Origin: Pseudomonadales bacterium | GTDB taxonomy: Bacteria; Pseudomonadota; Gammaproteobacteria; Pseudomonadales; Azotimanducaceae | Direction of reading: 5' to 3' | DNA length: 64,000 nucleotides | Assembly: GCA_019634925.1 (NCBI GenBank) | Contig: JAHCAL010000002.1 | Coordinates: forward strand, 124,001-188,000 | Notes under the pieces: generated by a model | The model's database searches: none | Seen by the model: only the letters and a program-made list of their open reading frames with translations | Told to the model about the DNA's origin: nothing | Position numbers and translations under genes: made by a program | Shown: positions 46,678 to 54,357 of the stretch, one piece after another | Numbering within the stretch: position 1 is the stretch's first letter | How the letters are laid out: every line of letters starts with the position of its first letter

Positions 46678-48042
46678 GTGACCGATCACCAGACCGACCA
46701 ATCCGCACCGACCGACGCTGCCGGTAGCACACCGCCCGCGGACGCCCAGCCGACCGCAGTTGGCACCGCCCCCCAGGCCGACCCGGTGCAAGGCGTCGAG
46801 GACGACCCTGTGCAGGGCGTCGAGGACGACCCTGTGCAGGGCGTCGAGGACGACGCCGAGGCCGTTCTCGCCGTTGCGCCGACCGATGGCGAGCCGGACC
46901 GGGATCGCTTCGCCGAATTCGCGCTGCCGGAACCCCTGCTGCGCGCCATCGCGGATCTGGGCTTCGAATACTGCACGCCCATCCAGAGCGGCGTGCTGCC
47001 CTACAGCCTCGCCGACTACGACGTCACCGGCCAGGCCCAGACCGGCACCGGCAAGACCGCCGCCTTCCTGATCACGGTGCTGACCCGCCTGTGGGAAAAC
47101 CCGGATCAGACCGCGCGCCCGCGCGGCACGCCGCGCGCGCTCTGCCTCGCGCCGACCCGGGAACTCGCCCTGCAGATCGAGAGCGATGCGATCGACCTGT
47201 CGCGCTACATGAACTTCGGCGTCGCCTGCGTGGTCGGCGGCATGGATTTTCAGAAGCAGCTCGACCGGATCAACGCGGGCCCACTGGACCTGCTCATCGC
47301 AACGCCCGGACGCCTGCTCGACTTCATCAACCGGCGCAACGTCAACCTGAAGCACGTCGAAGTCCTGGTGCTCGACGAGGCCGACCGGATGCTCGACATG
47401 GGCTTCATCCCGGACGTGCGTCGGATCGTCTATCAGACGCCGCACAAACGTACCCGGCAGACCCTGTTCTTCAGCGCCACCTTCAACGAGGACGTCATGC
47501 GCCTGGCCCGCTCCTGGACGCTCGCGCCGGAGCACGTGTCGATCACGCCGGAGACCGTCGCGACCGACACCGTCGAGCAGAAGTTCTGGCTGGTGAGCAG
47601 CACCGACAAGGCGAAGATCCTGCTCGAATTCCTGAATCGCGCGAAACCCGAGCGGGCGCTGGTGTTCGCCAACCGGCGCGACCAGACCCATCGGCTGGTG
47701 GCCTATCTCGAGAAGCGCGGCGTCAAGGTCGAGGCGCTCGCTGGCGACGTCCCGCAGCGCAAGCGCCTGTCGACGCTGCAGCGCTTCAAGGACGGTGACG
47801 TACCGCTCGTGGTCGCGACCGACGTCGCCGGGCGCGGCATCCACGTGGACGGCGTCAGCCACGTCATCAACTTCGATCTGCCGGAGGAAGCGGAAGACTA
47901 CGTCCACCGGATCGGTCGTACGGGCCGCGCCGGCGCGGCCGGCATCAGCATCAGCTTCGTATCGGAAGACGATGCCTTCAATCTGCCGGCCATCGAGCAG
48001 TACATCGGCAACCGCATCAACTGCAACCAGCCGGACTTCTGA
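46678..48042 (+). CDS. rhlB: DEAD-box RNA helicase, RhlB-like, with repetitive acidic N-terminal extension
   Basis: ATP-dependent RNA helicase, 454 residues. The helicase motifs are all present: Q motif (CTPIQSG), I (AQTGTGKT), Ia (PTRELA), Ib (TPGR), II (DEAD in VLDEADRML), III (SAT), V (ATDVAGRGIH) and VI (HRIGRTGR). The C-terminal part resembles RhlB, the degradosome helicase, but lacks a long basic tail. The first about 75 residues are low-complexity and include three copies of an eight-residue DPVQGVED unit. It starts with GTG 46678. Identity as RhlB rather than another DEAD-box protein is probable, not certain. Confidence 0.85.
   Translation: MTDHQTDQSAPTDAAGSTPPADAQPTAVGTAPQADPVQGVEDDPVQGVEDDPVQGVEDDAEAVLAVAPTDGEPDRDRFAEFALPEPLLRAIADLGFEYCTPIQSGVLPYSLADYDVTGQAQTGTGKTAAFLITVLTRLWENPDQTARPRGTPRALCLAPTRELALQIESDAIDLSRYMNFGVACVVGGMDFQKQLDRINAGPLDLLIATPGRLLDFINRRNVNLKHVEVLVLDEADRMLDMGFIPDVRRIVYQTPHKRTRQTLFFSATFNEDVMRLARSWTLAPEHVSITPETVATDTVEQKFWLVSSTDKAKILLEFLNRAKPERALVFANRRDQTHRLVAYLEKRGVKVEALAGDVPQRKRLSTLQRFKDGDVPLVVATDVAGRGIHVDGVSHVINFDLPEEAEDYVHRIGRTGRAGAAGISISFVSEDDAFNLPAIEQYIGNRINCNQPDF
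46777..46848 (+). repeat. 24-base coding tandem repeat in the helicase gene
   Basis: Three successive 24-base units encode (A/D)DPVQGVE; the second and third are identical, and the first differs at a few bases. A fourth begins (GACGAC) and diverges. The period keeps the reading frame, so copy number can vary without disrupting the protein. Confidence 0.9.
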
Positions 48043-48125
48043 AGTCCGACCGAGGACCGGGAGGCGGCGTCACCTGCTCCCGGTCGTCACCCAACCATCG
48101 CCCAGCCGGACCAGCGTCAGTCAGC

Positions 48126-48989
48126 ATGTCACGGGTCACACGCACCGCCGTCATCCAGCTTCGCACCACGCCCGACGTCGCGCACAACCTGGCACGGACG
48201 GGCGATCTGGTCGCGGCCGCGACGGCGGCCGGCGCAGAGGTCGTGCTCCTGCCGGAGGCATTTGCCTTCCTCGGCCCCGAATCGGAGCGCCAGGCCATGC
48301 TGGAGCCCCTGCCCGGCAGGCTCGAGCCCGGCACTTTCGCCGCCGGTCCGATCCTTTCGGCCTGTCAGGCGCTGGCACGCTCGAGCGGCTGTCATCTGGT
48401 GCTCGGCGGTTTCCATGAATGCGCACCGGAACCCGGCAAGAGCTTCAACACCTGCGTCCACCTCGACCCGGCGGGTACGCCGCGGGCCCTGTACCGCAAG
48501 ATCCACCTGTTCGACATAGCACTCGCGGACGGCACCGTGCTGCGCGAATCCGCACGCACGCTCGCCGGCGATGCAGTGGTCACGACGGATCTGCCGTTCG
48601 GCAGGCTGGGGCTCAGCATCTGCTACGACATCCGGTTTCCGTACCTTTACCAGGCGCTGGTCGATGCCGGCGCGATCGCGCTCACCGCACCGTCCGCCTT
48701 CACGGCGACCACCGGTGCCGCACACTGGGAGGTCCTGCTCCGCGCCCGCGCCATCGAGTGCCAGGCGTACATGCTGGCGCCGGCGCAGCACGGGCACCAC
48801 TGGGGCTCCCGGCACTCCTGGGGGCACTCGATGATCGTGGATCCGTGGGGCCGGATCGTCGCGGAGTGCGCGGACGGCGAAGGCTTCGCCATCGCCGACA
48901 TCGACCCCGCCGAGGTCGCGCGTGTCCGTGCCGAGTTGCCGAGTCTCACCCACCGCCGCCCGATCCCGGGCGCCGCTGCCGAATCCTGA
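48126..48989 (+). CDS. Carbon-nitrogen hydrolase (nitrilase superfamily), Nit/omega-amidase-like
   Basis: A 287-residue amidase-type enzyme. The Glu-Lys-Cys triad is visible: Glu in VVLLPEAFAF (about residue 43), Lys in LYRKIHLFD (about 117) and Cys in LSICYDIRFP (about 161). The family also has HWGSRHSWGHSMIVDPWG near the C-terminus. The closest group is Nit1/YafV-like deaminated-glutathione amidase or omega-amidase; the exact substrate is open. It starts at MSRVTRTAVIQL and ends seven bases before the AI-2E-family gene. Confidence 0.9.
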   Translation: MSRVTRTAVIQLRTTPDVAHNLARTGDLVAAATAAGAEVVLLPEAFAFLGPESERQAMLEPLPGRLEPGTFAAGPILSACQALARSSGCHLVLGGFHECAPEPGKSFNTCVHLDPAGTPRALYRKIHLFDIALADGTVLRESARTLAGDAVVTTDLPFGRLGLSICYDIRFPYLYQALVDAGAIALTAPSAFTATTGAAHWEVLLRARAIECQAYMLAPAQHGHHWGSRHSWGHSMIVDPWGRIVAECADGEGFAIADIDPAEVARVRAELPSLTHRRPIPGAAAES

Positions 48990-48996
48990 ACACGCC

Positions 48997-50076
48997 ATGG
49001 GTACCGTCAGCCGCAGCCTGGTCGTCCTCGCCGCCGTGATCGTGATCGCCGCGGGACTCAAGGCAGCCGCGGACCTGGTCGTCCCGTTCCTGCTCGCCAC
49101 CTTCATCGCCACGATCGCCGCCACCCCGGTGTTCTGGCTGGAACGCCGTCGCGTGCCCGCGTGGCTCGCGATCATCCTGGTCATGGTCGGCATCGTGATC
49201 GTACTGATCGCGCTCGGTGCGCTGGTGGCGCAGTCCATTGGCGAATTCACGGCGCGGATTCCGTTCTACCAGGCGAGACTGACCGCCGTGCTGCTGCAGC
49301 TGGCCGGGTGGATCGAGTCGCTCGACCTCGGCATCACCGTCTCGCGGGAGCTGCTGCTCACCCAGTTCGACCCCGGCACGGCACTCTCGCTCGCCGGCAA
49401 CCTGCTGCGCGGCTTCGGCAATGCGCTCAGCAACGGCTTCCTGATCCTCCTGACCGTGGTCTTCATCCTCGCCGAAGCGTCGAGCTTTCCGCGCAAGCTG
49501 CGCGCCATCCTGCGCAATCCGGAACGCGACCTGCCGTACTTCGCGAAGTTCGCGAGCGACATGAACCGCTACATCGCCATCAAGACCACGGTCAGCGCGG
49601 CAACCGGACTCGTCCTGTGGCTCGCGCTGTCGATCATCGGGGTGGATTTTCCCGTGCTCTGGGGCCTGCTCGCGTTCCTGCTCAACTACATTCCCAACAT
49701 CGGCTCGATCATCGCGGCGCTGCCACCCGTGCTGCTGGCGCTGGTTCAGCTGGATGCACTCGCCGCGGTGATGACGGCCGGCTGCTACGTCGCGGTGAAC
49801 ATGATCATCGGCAACGTGATCGAGCCGCGCTTCATGGGCCGTGGGCTCGGGCTCTCCACGCTGGTGGTGTTCGCCTCCCTGATCTTCTGGGGCTGGATTC
49901 TCGGGCCGGTGGGCATGCTGCTCTCCGTTCCGCTCACCATGACCGCGAAGCTCGCGCTGGAAGCCAGCCCGTCGGGTGTCTGGCTCGCCTGCCTCCTGGG
50001 TCCCGCGGACGGCGACTGGCGTGAAGTCAAAGCTGGTACCAGCGATTCCGAAGTCACCCACGAGAGCGCAGCATGA
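48997..50076 (+). CDS. AI-2E family (PerM-like) membrane transporter
   Basis: A 359-residue protein with about seven or eight membrane segments. MGTVSRSLVVLAAVIVIAAG opens the first, and the segment PVLWGLLAFLLNYIPNIGSIIAALP (about residues 225-248) is the family signature. TqsA/YdiK/PerM-type proteins are loosely linked to export of small molecules or cations, so no substrate is assigned. ATG 48997 is supported by the family start; the longer frame overlaps the hydrolase gene. It overlaps the aminotransferase gene by four bases (ATGA). Confidence 0.88.
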   Translation: MGTVSRSLVVLAAVIVIAAGLKAAADLVVPFLLATFIATIAATPVFWLERRRVPAWLAIILVMVGIVIVLIALGALVAQSIGEFTARIPFYQARLTAVLLQLAGWIESLDLGITVSRELLLTQFDPGTALSLAGNLLRGFGNALSNGFLILLTVVFILAEASSFPRKLRAILRNPERDLPYFAKFASDMNRYIAIKTTVSAATGLVLWLALSIIGVDFPVLWGLLAFLLNYIPNIGSIIAALPPVLLALVQLDALAAVMTAGCYVAVNMIIGNVIEPRFMGRGLGLSTLVVFASLIFWGWILGPVGMLLSVPLTMTAKLALEASPSGVWLACLLGPADGDWREVKAGTSDSEVTHESAA

Positions 50077-51155
50077 GTCACGAGCGTGCCAACATCCGTC
50101 GCATGGCCGGCTATACGTGGGGCGAGCAGCCCGACGACGCCCGCACCATCAAGCTGAATACCAACGAAAACCCTTACCCGCCGGCGCCCGGCGTGCAGAC
50201 CGCGCTGCGCGGGATCGACGTCGCGGTGCTGCGGACGTATCCCCAGCCCACCGCCGACCGCCTGCGCGACCGGCTTGCCGCGCTGCACGGGATCGACCGC
50301 GGCCAGCTCATCGTCACCCATGGCGGCGACGAAGCCCTGCGGCTCGCGATGACCACGTTCGTCGATCCCGGCGCGGCTTTCGGCATGGCTGACCCGAGCT
50401 ATTCCCTCTACCCGGTACTGGCGGAAATCCAGGATGCGCGCATCGTGCGCATCCCGCTCGACGACGCATGGCAGCTGCCCGCGGACTGCGCGGCGCAGCT
50501 GAATGCCGCGCACGTGCGGCTCGCGTGTATCGTGAATCCGCACGCCCCGTCGGGCGTGCTGCTGGATCGAGGCACGATCGCGAGGCTGGCCGAGGGGTTT
50601 CACGGCGTGCTCCTGGTGGACGAGGCCTATGTCGACTTCGTCGATCCCGCACGCGGGCACGACCTGGTGCCGCTGGTGCACAGGTTCGACAACCTGCTGC
50701 TCCTGCGCACGTTCAGCAAGGGCTACAGCCTGGCCGGACTGCGCCTCGGTTACCTGATCGGTGCCGCGCCGCTCATCGAGCCCCTCGTGACCAAGACCCG
50801 CGACAGCTACAACATCGATGCCATCAGCCAGCTGCTCGGCGAAGCCGCCGTCGTCGAGCGTGCGTACGCCGAGGAGACCTGGCGTCGCGTGCGGGAAGAT
50901 CGCGCACGCCTGCGTGCGGGCCTCGAACAGCTGGGCTTCGTCGCACCGGACTCGGAAACCAACTTCCTGCTGCCTCGTGTCCCGGCCGGCAGCCTGCTCT
51001 GCGCCGCCGAGCTCTACGCAGCCCTGAAGTCGCGCGGCATCCTGGTACGCCATTTCCCGGTACCGCCGCTGGCCGATGCCCTGCGCATCACGGTCGGCAC
51101 CACCGAGCAGAACCAGCGGCTGCTGGATACCCTGCAACTGCTGCAGTCCGGATGA
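50073..51155 (+). CDS. Aminotransferase class I/II, HisC-like
   Basis: A 360-residue PLP enzyme. The Asn-rich substrate loop IKLNTNENPYPPAP, the PLP-binding lysine in LLRTFSKGYSLAGLRLGY (about residue 220), Tyr/Asp in LLVDEAYVDF, and Arg in LRITVGTTEQN are typical of histidinol-phosphate aminotransferases. It sits away from any his operon, in an operon with a nitrilase-type hydrolase and a cupin, so it may act on another 2-oxo acid or amino acid. Its ATG overlaps the preceding stop (ATGA). Confidence 0.9.
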   Translation: MSHERANIRRMAGYTWGEQPDDARTIKLNTNENPYPPAPGVQTALRGIDVAVLRTYPQPTADRLRDRLAALHGIDRGQLIVTHGGDEALRLAMTTFVDPGAAFGMADPSYSLYPVLAEIQDARIVRIPLDDAWQLPADCAAQLNAAHVRLACIVNPHAPSGVLLDRGTIARLAEGFHGVLLVDEAYVDFVDPARGHDLVPLVHRFDNLLLLRTFSKGYSLAGLRLGYLIGAAPLIEPLVTKTRDSYNIDAISQLLGEAAVVERAYAEETWRRVREDRARLRAGLEQLGFVAPDSETNFLLPRVPAGSLLCAAELYAALKSRGILVRHFPVPPLADALRITVGTTEQNQRLLDTLQLLQSG

Positions 51156-51162
51156 TCCGCGC

Positions 51163-51624
51163 ATGATCATCCACCTGACGGCCGCAGCGATCGCGGCGCT
51201 TCCCGAGCGCCGCCACCAGCATCAGTTCAACGAAAACGCGGTGCGCATGACACGCACGCTCGGGGTCGCGGCCGGTCTCGCGGGTATCGGCCTGCACAGG
51301 ATCCGACTCGCGCCGGGCAGCGAGAGCACACAGCACCACTGGCACGACGCCGACGAGGAATTCATCTACATCCTCGCCGGGCGCGCGATCGCCTGTATCG
51401 GGACCGAGCGTTTCGAGGTCGGACCCGGCGACTTCATGGGTTTCGGTGCGCCCTCGCCGGCCCATTCGCTCGAGAACCCGTTCGACGAGGACCTGCACTA
51501 CCTGGTCGGCGGAGAACGCAACGCGGTCGACCTCGTGCACTACCCGCGCATCGAGCGCACCCTGATCAAGTCGCACGGCGCCCGCCGCTGGGTGGAGTGG
51601 GCGGACGTGCACGAACTCGGCTGA
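51163..51624 (+). CDS. Cupin-domain protein
   Basis: A 153-residue protein with a single cupin barrel. The metal-binding motif 1 is STQHHWHDADEEFIYILAGR (His residues at about 61-63 and Glu at about 68) and motif 2 is GDFMGFGAPSPAHSLEN (His at about 103). It therefore probably binds a divalent metal. No specific enzymatic activity can be named. ATG 51163 follows the aminotransferase stop by seven bases, indicating one operon with it. Confidence 0.83.
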   Translation: MIIHLTAAAIAALPERRHQHQFNENAVRMTRTLGVAAGLAGIGLHRIRLAPGSESTQHHWHDADEEFIYILAGRAIACIGTERFEVGPGDFMGFGAPSPAHSLENPFDEDLHYLVGGERNAVDLVHYPRIERTLIKSHGARRWVEWADVHELG

Positions 51625-51718
51625 GTCGCGCGGGGCGACTGCTTGACGCCGTGACCGGGCTTGACGGGATACCGGGCGTTCTATTAGATGGCCGCCGACC
51701 CGAGCAGGATGCATTCGT

Positions 51719-52579
51719 TTGAGCTTCAACCCGCTGATGAGCCTGATCACCCAGGCGGTGCTGCCACTCTGCGGACCCCGGCCTGCGGTGCTGGAGTTCG
51801 GCAACCAGACTTTCACGGTCGATTCCGCAACGCTCGGCCGGGTCATCGAACGGGCCCGAACGGCGGGCCAGGACGTAGCCGGCCTCGAGGCGATCGACGC
51901 GCTCGACATGCACGCACGCCGCGACCGCGCGCGCGAATACTATCGATGCCTCGGTGCAGCCTCCTACACGGCCATCGACATCAACGACACCTACGGCAGC
52001 CTGGTGATGGACCTGAACCAGGATCTCGCCCGGGCCTACCAGTTCACCAGCCAGTTCGAACTCGTGACCAACAGCGGGACGGGCGAGCACGTCTTCGACC
52101 AGGGCGCGATCTTCCGCAACATGCACGCCCTGACCCGGCCGGGTGCCCTGATGGTTCACGTCATGCCCTTCGTCTACTACGTCAATCACGGCTTTTACTC
52201 GTATCACCCGAACCTGTACCACGCCCTTGCGGTCGCCAACGGGTATCGCCTCATGGGGCTCGGCATTGCGACCCGCTCCGGCGACGGCATCATCGCGGTC
52301 GACCGGGCCGGGCCGGCGGTGCTCGCCAATCCGCTCCTGCGCGGCCGCGAAGTACCGCTCGACACGCTGCTCTCGGAGCCCAAGATTCCGCGCCGGAACT
52401 GGCCAAGGCGCTGGCTGGAGCTGATCCTGCACCGGCTGCCGGGTGCTTCCGCACAGCAGGTCTTCGGATTGGACATTCACCGACTGCTGGTCAGCGGACG
52501 CAAGATCCTCGTCTTCGCAGTACTGCAGAAAGCCACCGCCGCAGACTTTGTCGTACCTACCCAGATTCGCTACACGTAG
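51719..52579 (+). CDS. SAM-methyltransferase-like protein with a degenerate binding loop
   Basis: A 286-residue protein with a Rossmann-like core. AVLEFGNQTFTV replaces the GxGxG of motif I; YTAIDINDTYG fits the acidic strand 2 position, and ELVTNSGTGEHVFDQGAIFRNMHALTRPG is a motif III/IV-like segment. I infer a methyltransferase fold of uncertain activity. The TTG at 51719 has AGGA ten bases upstream; ATG 51737 is an alternative start. It precedes the 2OG-Fe oxygenase gene by 13 bases, on the same strand. Confidence 0.6.
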   Translation: MSFNPLMSLITQAVLPLCGPRPAVLEFGNQTFTVDSATLGRVIERARTAGQDVAGLEAIDALDMHARRDRAREYYRCLGAASYTAIDINDTYGSLVMDLNQDLARAYQFTSQFELVTNSGTGEHVFDQGAIFRNMHALTRPGALMVHVMPFVYYVNHGFYSYHPNLYHALAVANGYRLMGLGIATRSGDGIIAVDRAGPAVLANPLLRGREVPLDTLLSEPKIPRRNWPRRWLELILHRLPGASAQQVFGLDIHRLLVSGRKILVFAVLQKATAADFVVPTQIRYT

Positions 52580-52592
52580 GAGGCCACGCACC

Positions 52593-53498
52593 ATGATCGT
52601 GCCAACGACGGACGCGCCACAGACCAGCGGGATCGGCGCCGTGAATCCGGGTGACCTGAACATCCTCGGCCGCTTGACCCGCGCCGACATCCGGCTCGAG
52701 CCGTATCCGCACGTCCTGATCCACGACGCGCTGCCGCAGGCGCTGTTCAATGCGCTCGCAGCGGCATTCCCGAGCCTCGAATACGTCGCCCGCGACCAGG
52801 CTTCGCTCAACAACAAGTCGTGCCTGCGCGGCGCCGCCGAAGTGGTCGGCGACCCGCTGATCGCTCCCATCTGGCAGCAATTCTTCGACTTCCACCTCTC
52901 GCGGGCATTCTTCGACGCGTTCTGCGATCTGTGGGGCGATACGGTGGCGCGCGTCCATCCCGGCATCGAGCAGAACTTCGGCAAGCCGCTGCGCGATTTC
53001 ACGACCGCTTGCCGCAGCCCCGGCAAGGGAACCACGACCGCCAACCGGCAGACCGACCTGGTGCTCGACTGCGTATTCGGGATCAATACGCCGGTGCGAG
53101 CGGAATCCGCCGTTCGCGGAGCCCACGTCGACAGTCCGTTCAAACTGTTTTCGTCGCTGCTCTACTTCCGCGATCCCGAGGACGGCTCGGAAGGCGGTGA
53201 GTACGAGCTCTACCGGATCCGGCGGCGCATGTATCCCAGGCGCCTGCTGAAGAAGATCCCCGACCGCTACGTCGACCCGGTCGCTCGCGTACCGTACCGC
53301 GCCAACACGCTGATGTTCTGGCTGAACAGCGCAAGCTCGGTACACGGCGTGACGCCGCGCAAGGTGACGCCAATGCCGCGCCGCTACGTGTCGGTCATGG
53401 GCGAGTGCTACGGCGGGCGCGCCGCAGACGGCTACTTCCTGCACGACCCGCAATGGACAACACCCGCAGGTCGGTTGCGGACCTGGCTCAACGTCTGA
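52593..53498 (+). CDS. 2-oxoglutarate/Fe(II)-dependent oxygenase-like protein
   Basis: A 301-residue protein with the double-stranded beta-helix iron motif. H178-x-D180 is in RGAHVDSPFKLFSSLLYFR, and the distal His is H251 in SSVHGVTPRK, with Arg/Lys close by for 2-oxoglutarate. This arrangement resembles prolyl-hydroxylase-type and uncharacterised sugar- or lipid-hydroxylating enzymes. A strong GGAGG site nine bases before ATG 52593 sets the start. The gene converges on the TylF-like gene, and a hairpin carries both stop codons. Confidence 0.8.
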   Translation: MIVPTTDAPQTSGIGAVNPGDLNILGRLTRADIRLEPYPHVLIHDALPQALFNALAAAFPSLEYVARDQASLNNKSCLRGAAEVVGDPLIAPIWQQFFDFHLSRAFFDAFCDLWGDTVARVHPGIEQNFGKPLRDFTTACRSPGKGTTTANRQTDLVLDCVFGINTPVRAESAVRGAHVDSPFKLFSSLLYFRDPEDGSEGGEYELYRIRRRMYPRRLLKKIPDRYVDPVARVPYRANTLMFWLNSASSVHGVTPRKVTPMPRRYVSVMGECYGGRAADGYFLHDPQWTTPAGRLRTWLNV

Positions 53499-53511
53499 GA
53501 GGAAGTCTCAG
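53495..53511. terminator. Hairpin between convergent genes, both stop codons in the stem
   Basis: CTGAGA (53495-53500) and TCTCAG (53506-53511) pair perfectly around a five-base loop. A flanking T-G pair can extend it. The TGA of the oxygenase gene and the TGA of the TylF-like gene lie in opposite arms. No U-tract is present. Confidence 0.45.
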
Positions 53512-54257
53512 GGCACGAGTACGAGGCACTGCCCGGTCGGGATCGGCACGACGTACTCCGGTCGGTTCTGGAAGAATTCGTCGAACGCCGCCTTGGCGCC
53601 CGGACAGCTGGCGAACCCATAGTCGTCACAGATGATCGCGCCGCCCGGGCTCATGCGCGGATGAAAAAACGCCAGCGCGTCTCGGGTCGGTTCGTAGAGG
53701 TCGACGTCGATGTGCACGAGCGCAAACCGGCGCTCCGCCACTTCGCCGAACCGCTCCGGAATCCACCCCTTGTAGAAGCTGCAGTTCGGAAATCGCGCGA
53801 GATTGCTGCGCGCCTGCTGCTCCTCGACCGAAATGTCGCCCTGCTGCCAGGCCTTGATGCCTGCCATCGGCTGATCCGCCGCACCGGCTTCCGAGAGACC
53901 CGCAAACGAATCGAATACGTGATGCGCCCGCCCTGGATCGTTCAGCGCCTTCAGCAGGAAGAACGTGCTCTTGCCGAAACGCACGCCACACTCCGCGGTA
54001 TCTCCCGGCACCTGCCGATCGCCGATCAGGCGTGCCATCGCGTGCAGGAAATAACAGCGGTCCGGCGGTATGCCGGGCATGTCGCCCCACTCGCGGTGTA
54101 GTTCGCCCAGCTCATCGGACAACGTCCAGTTGAGATGAGCCTTGTACAGGTGCAGGTCGTGGCGCCGCACACGGCGTTCGAAGTACTTGTTGAGCGCCTT
54201 GCGGCGTCGTACCGGGTCGGACGAATGGCGCTTCAGGAAGTTCCGGATCGATACCAT
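53508..54257 (-). CDS. TylF/MycF-family O-methyltransferase
   Basis: A 249-residue SAM-dependent methyltransferase of the macrocin O-methyltransferase type. TAECGVRFGKSTFFLLKAL is motif I, HVFDSFAGLSEAGA carries the acidic ribose-binding residue, and the Mg-binding triad region is ALVHIDVDLYEPTRDAL (about residues 178-194) and IICDDYGFASCPGAKAA. TylF and MycF methylate sugar hydroxyls on macrolides; related bacterial genes occur in O-antigen or exopolysaccharide clusters. AGGAGAGC precedes the ATG. The glycosyltransferase gene lies 100 bases upstream on the same strand, so a sugar substrate is plausible. Confidence 0.88.
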   Translation of the reverse strand: MVSIRNFLKRHSSDPVRRRKALNKYFERRVRRHDLHLYKAHLNWTLSDELGELHREWGDMPGIPPDRCYFLHAMARLIGDRQVPGDTAECGVRFGKSTFFLLKALNDPGRAHHVFDSFAGLSEAGAADQPMAGIKAWQQGDISVEEQQARSNLARFPNCSFYKGWIPERFGEVAERRFALVHIDVDLYEPTRDALAFFHPRMSPGGAIICDDYGFASCPGAKAAFDEFFQNRPEYVVPIPTGQCLVLVP

Positions 54258-54357
54258 CGGCTCGCGCTCTCCTCGGCATGCCGGTCATGCAACCGACGGG
54301 ACGGGACGCCCGCCCGGCGGCAGGTTAGTGCGGGGCCGTATCGCGTTGCAAGCGCCA

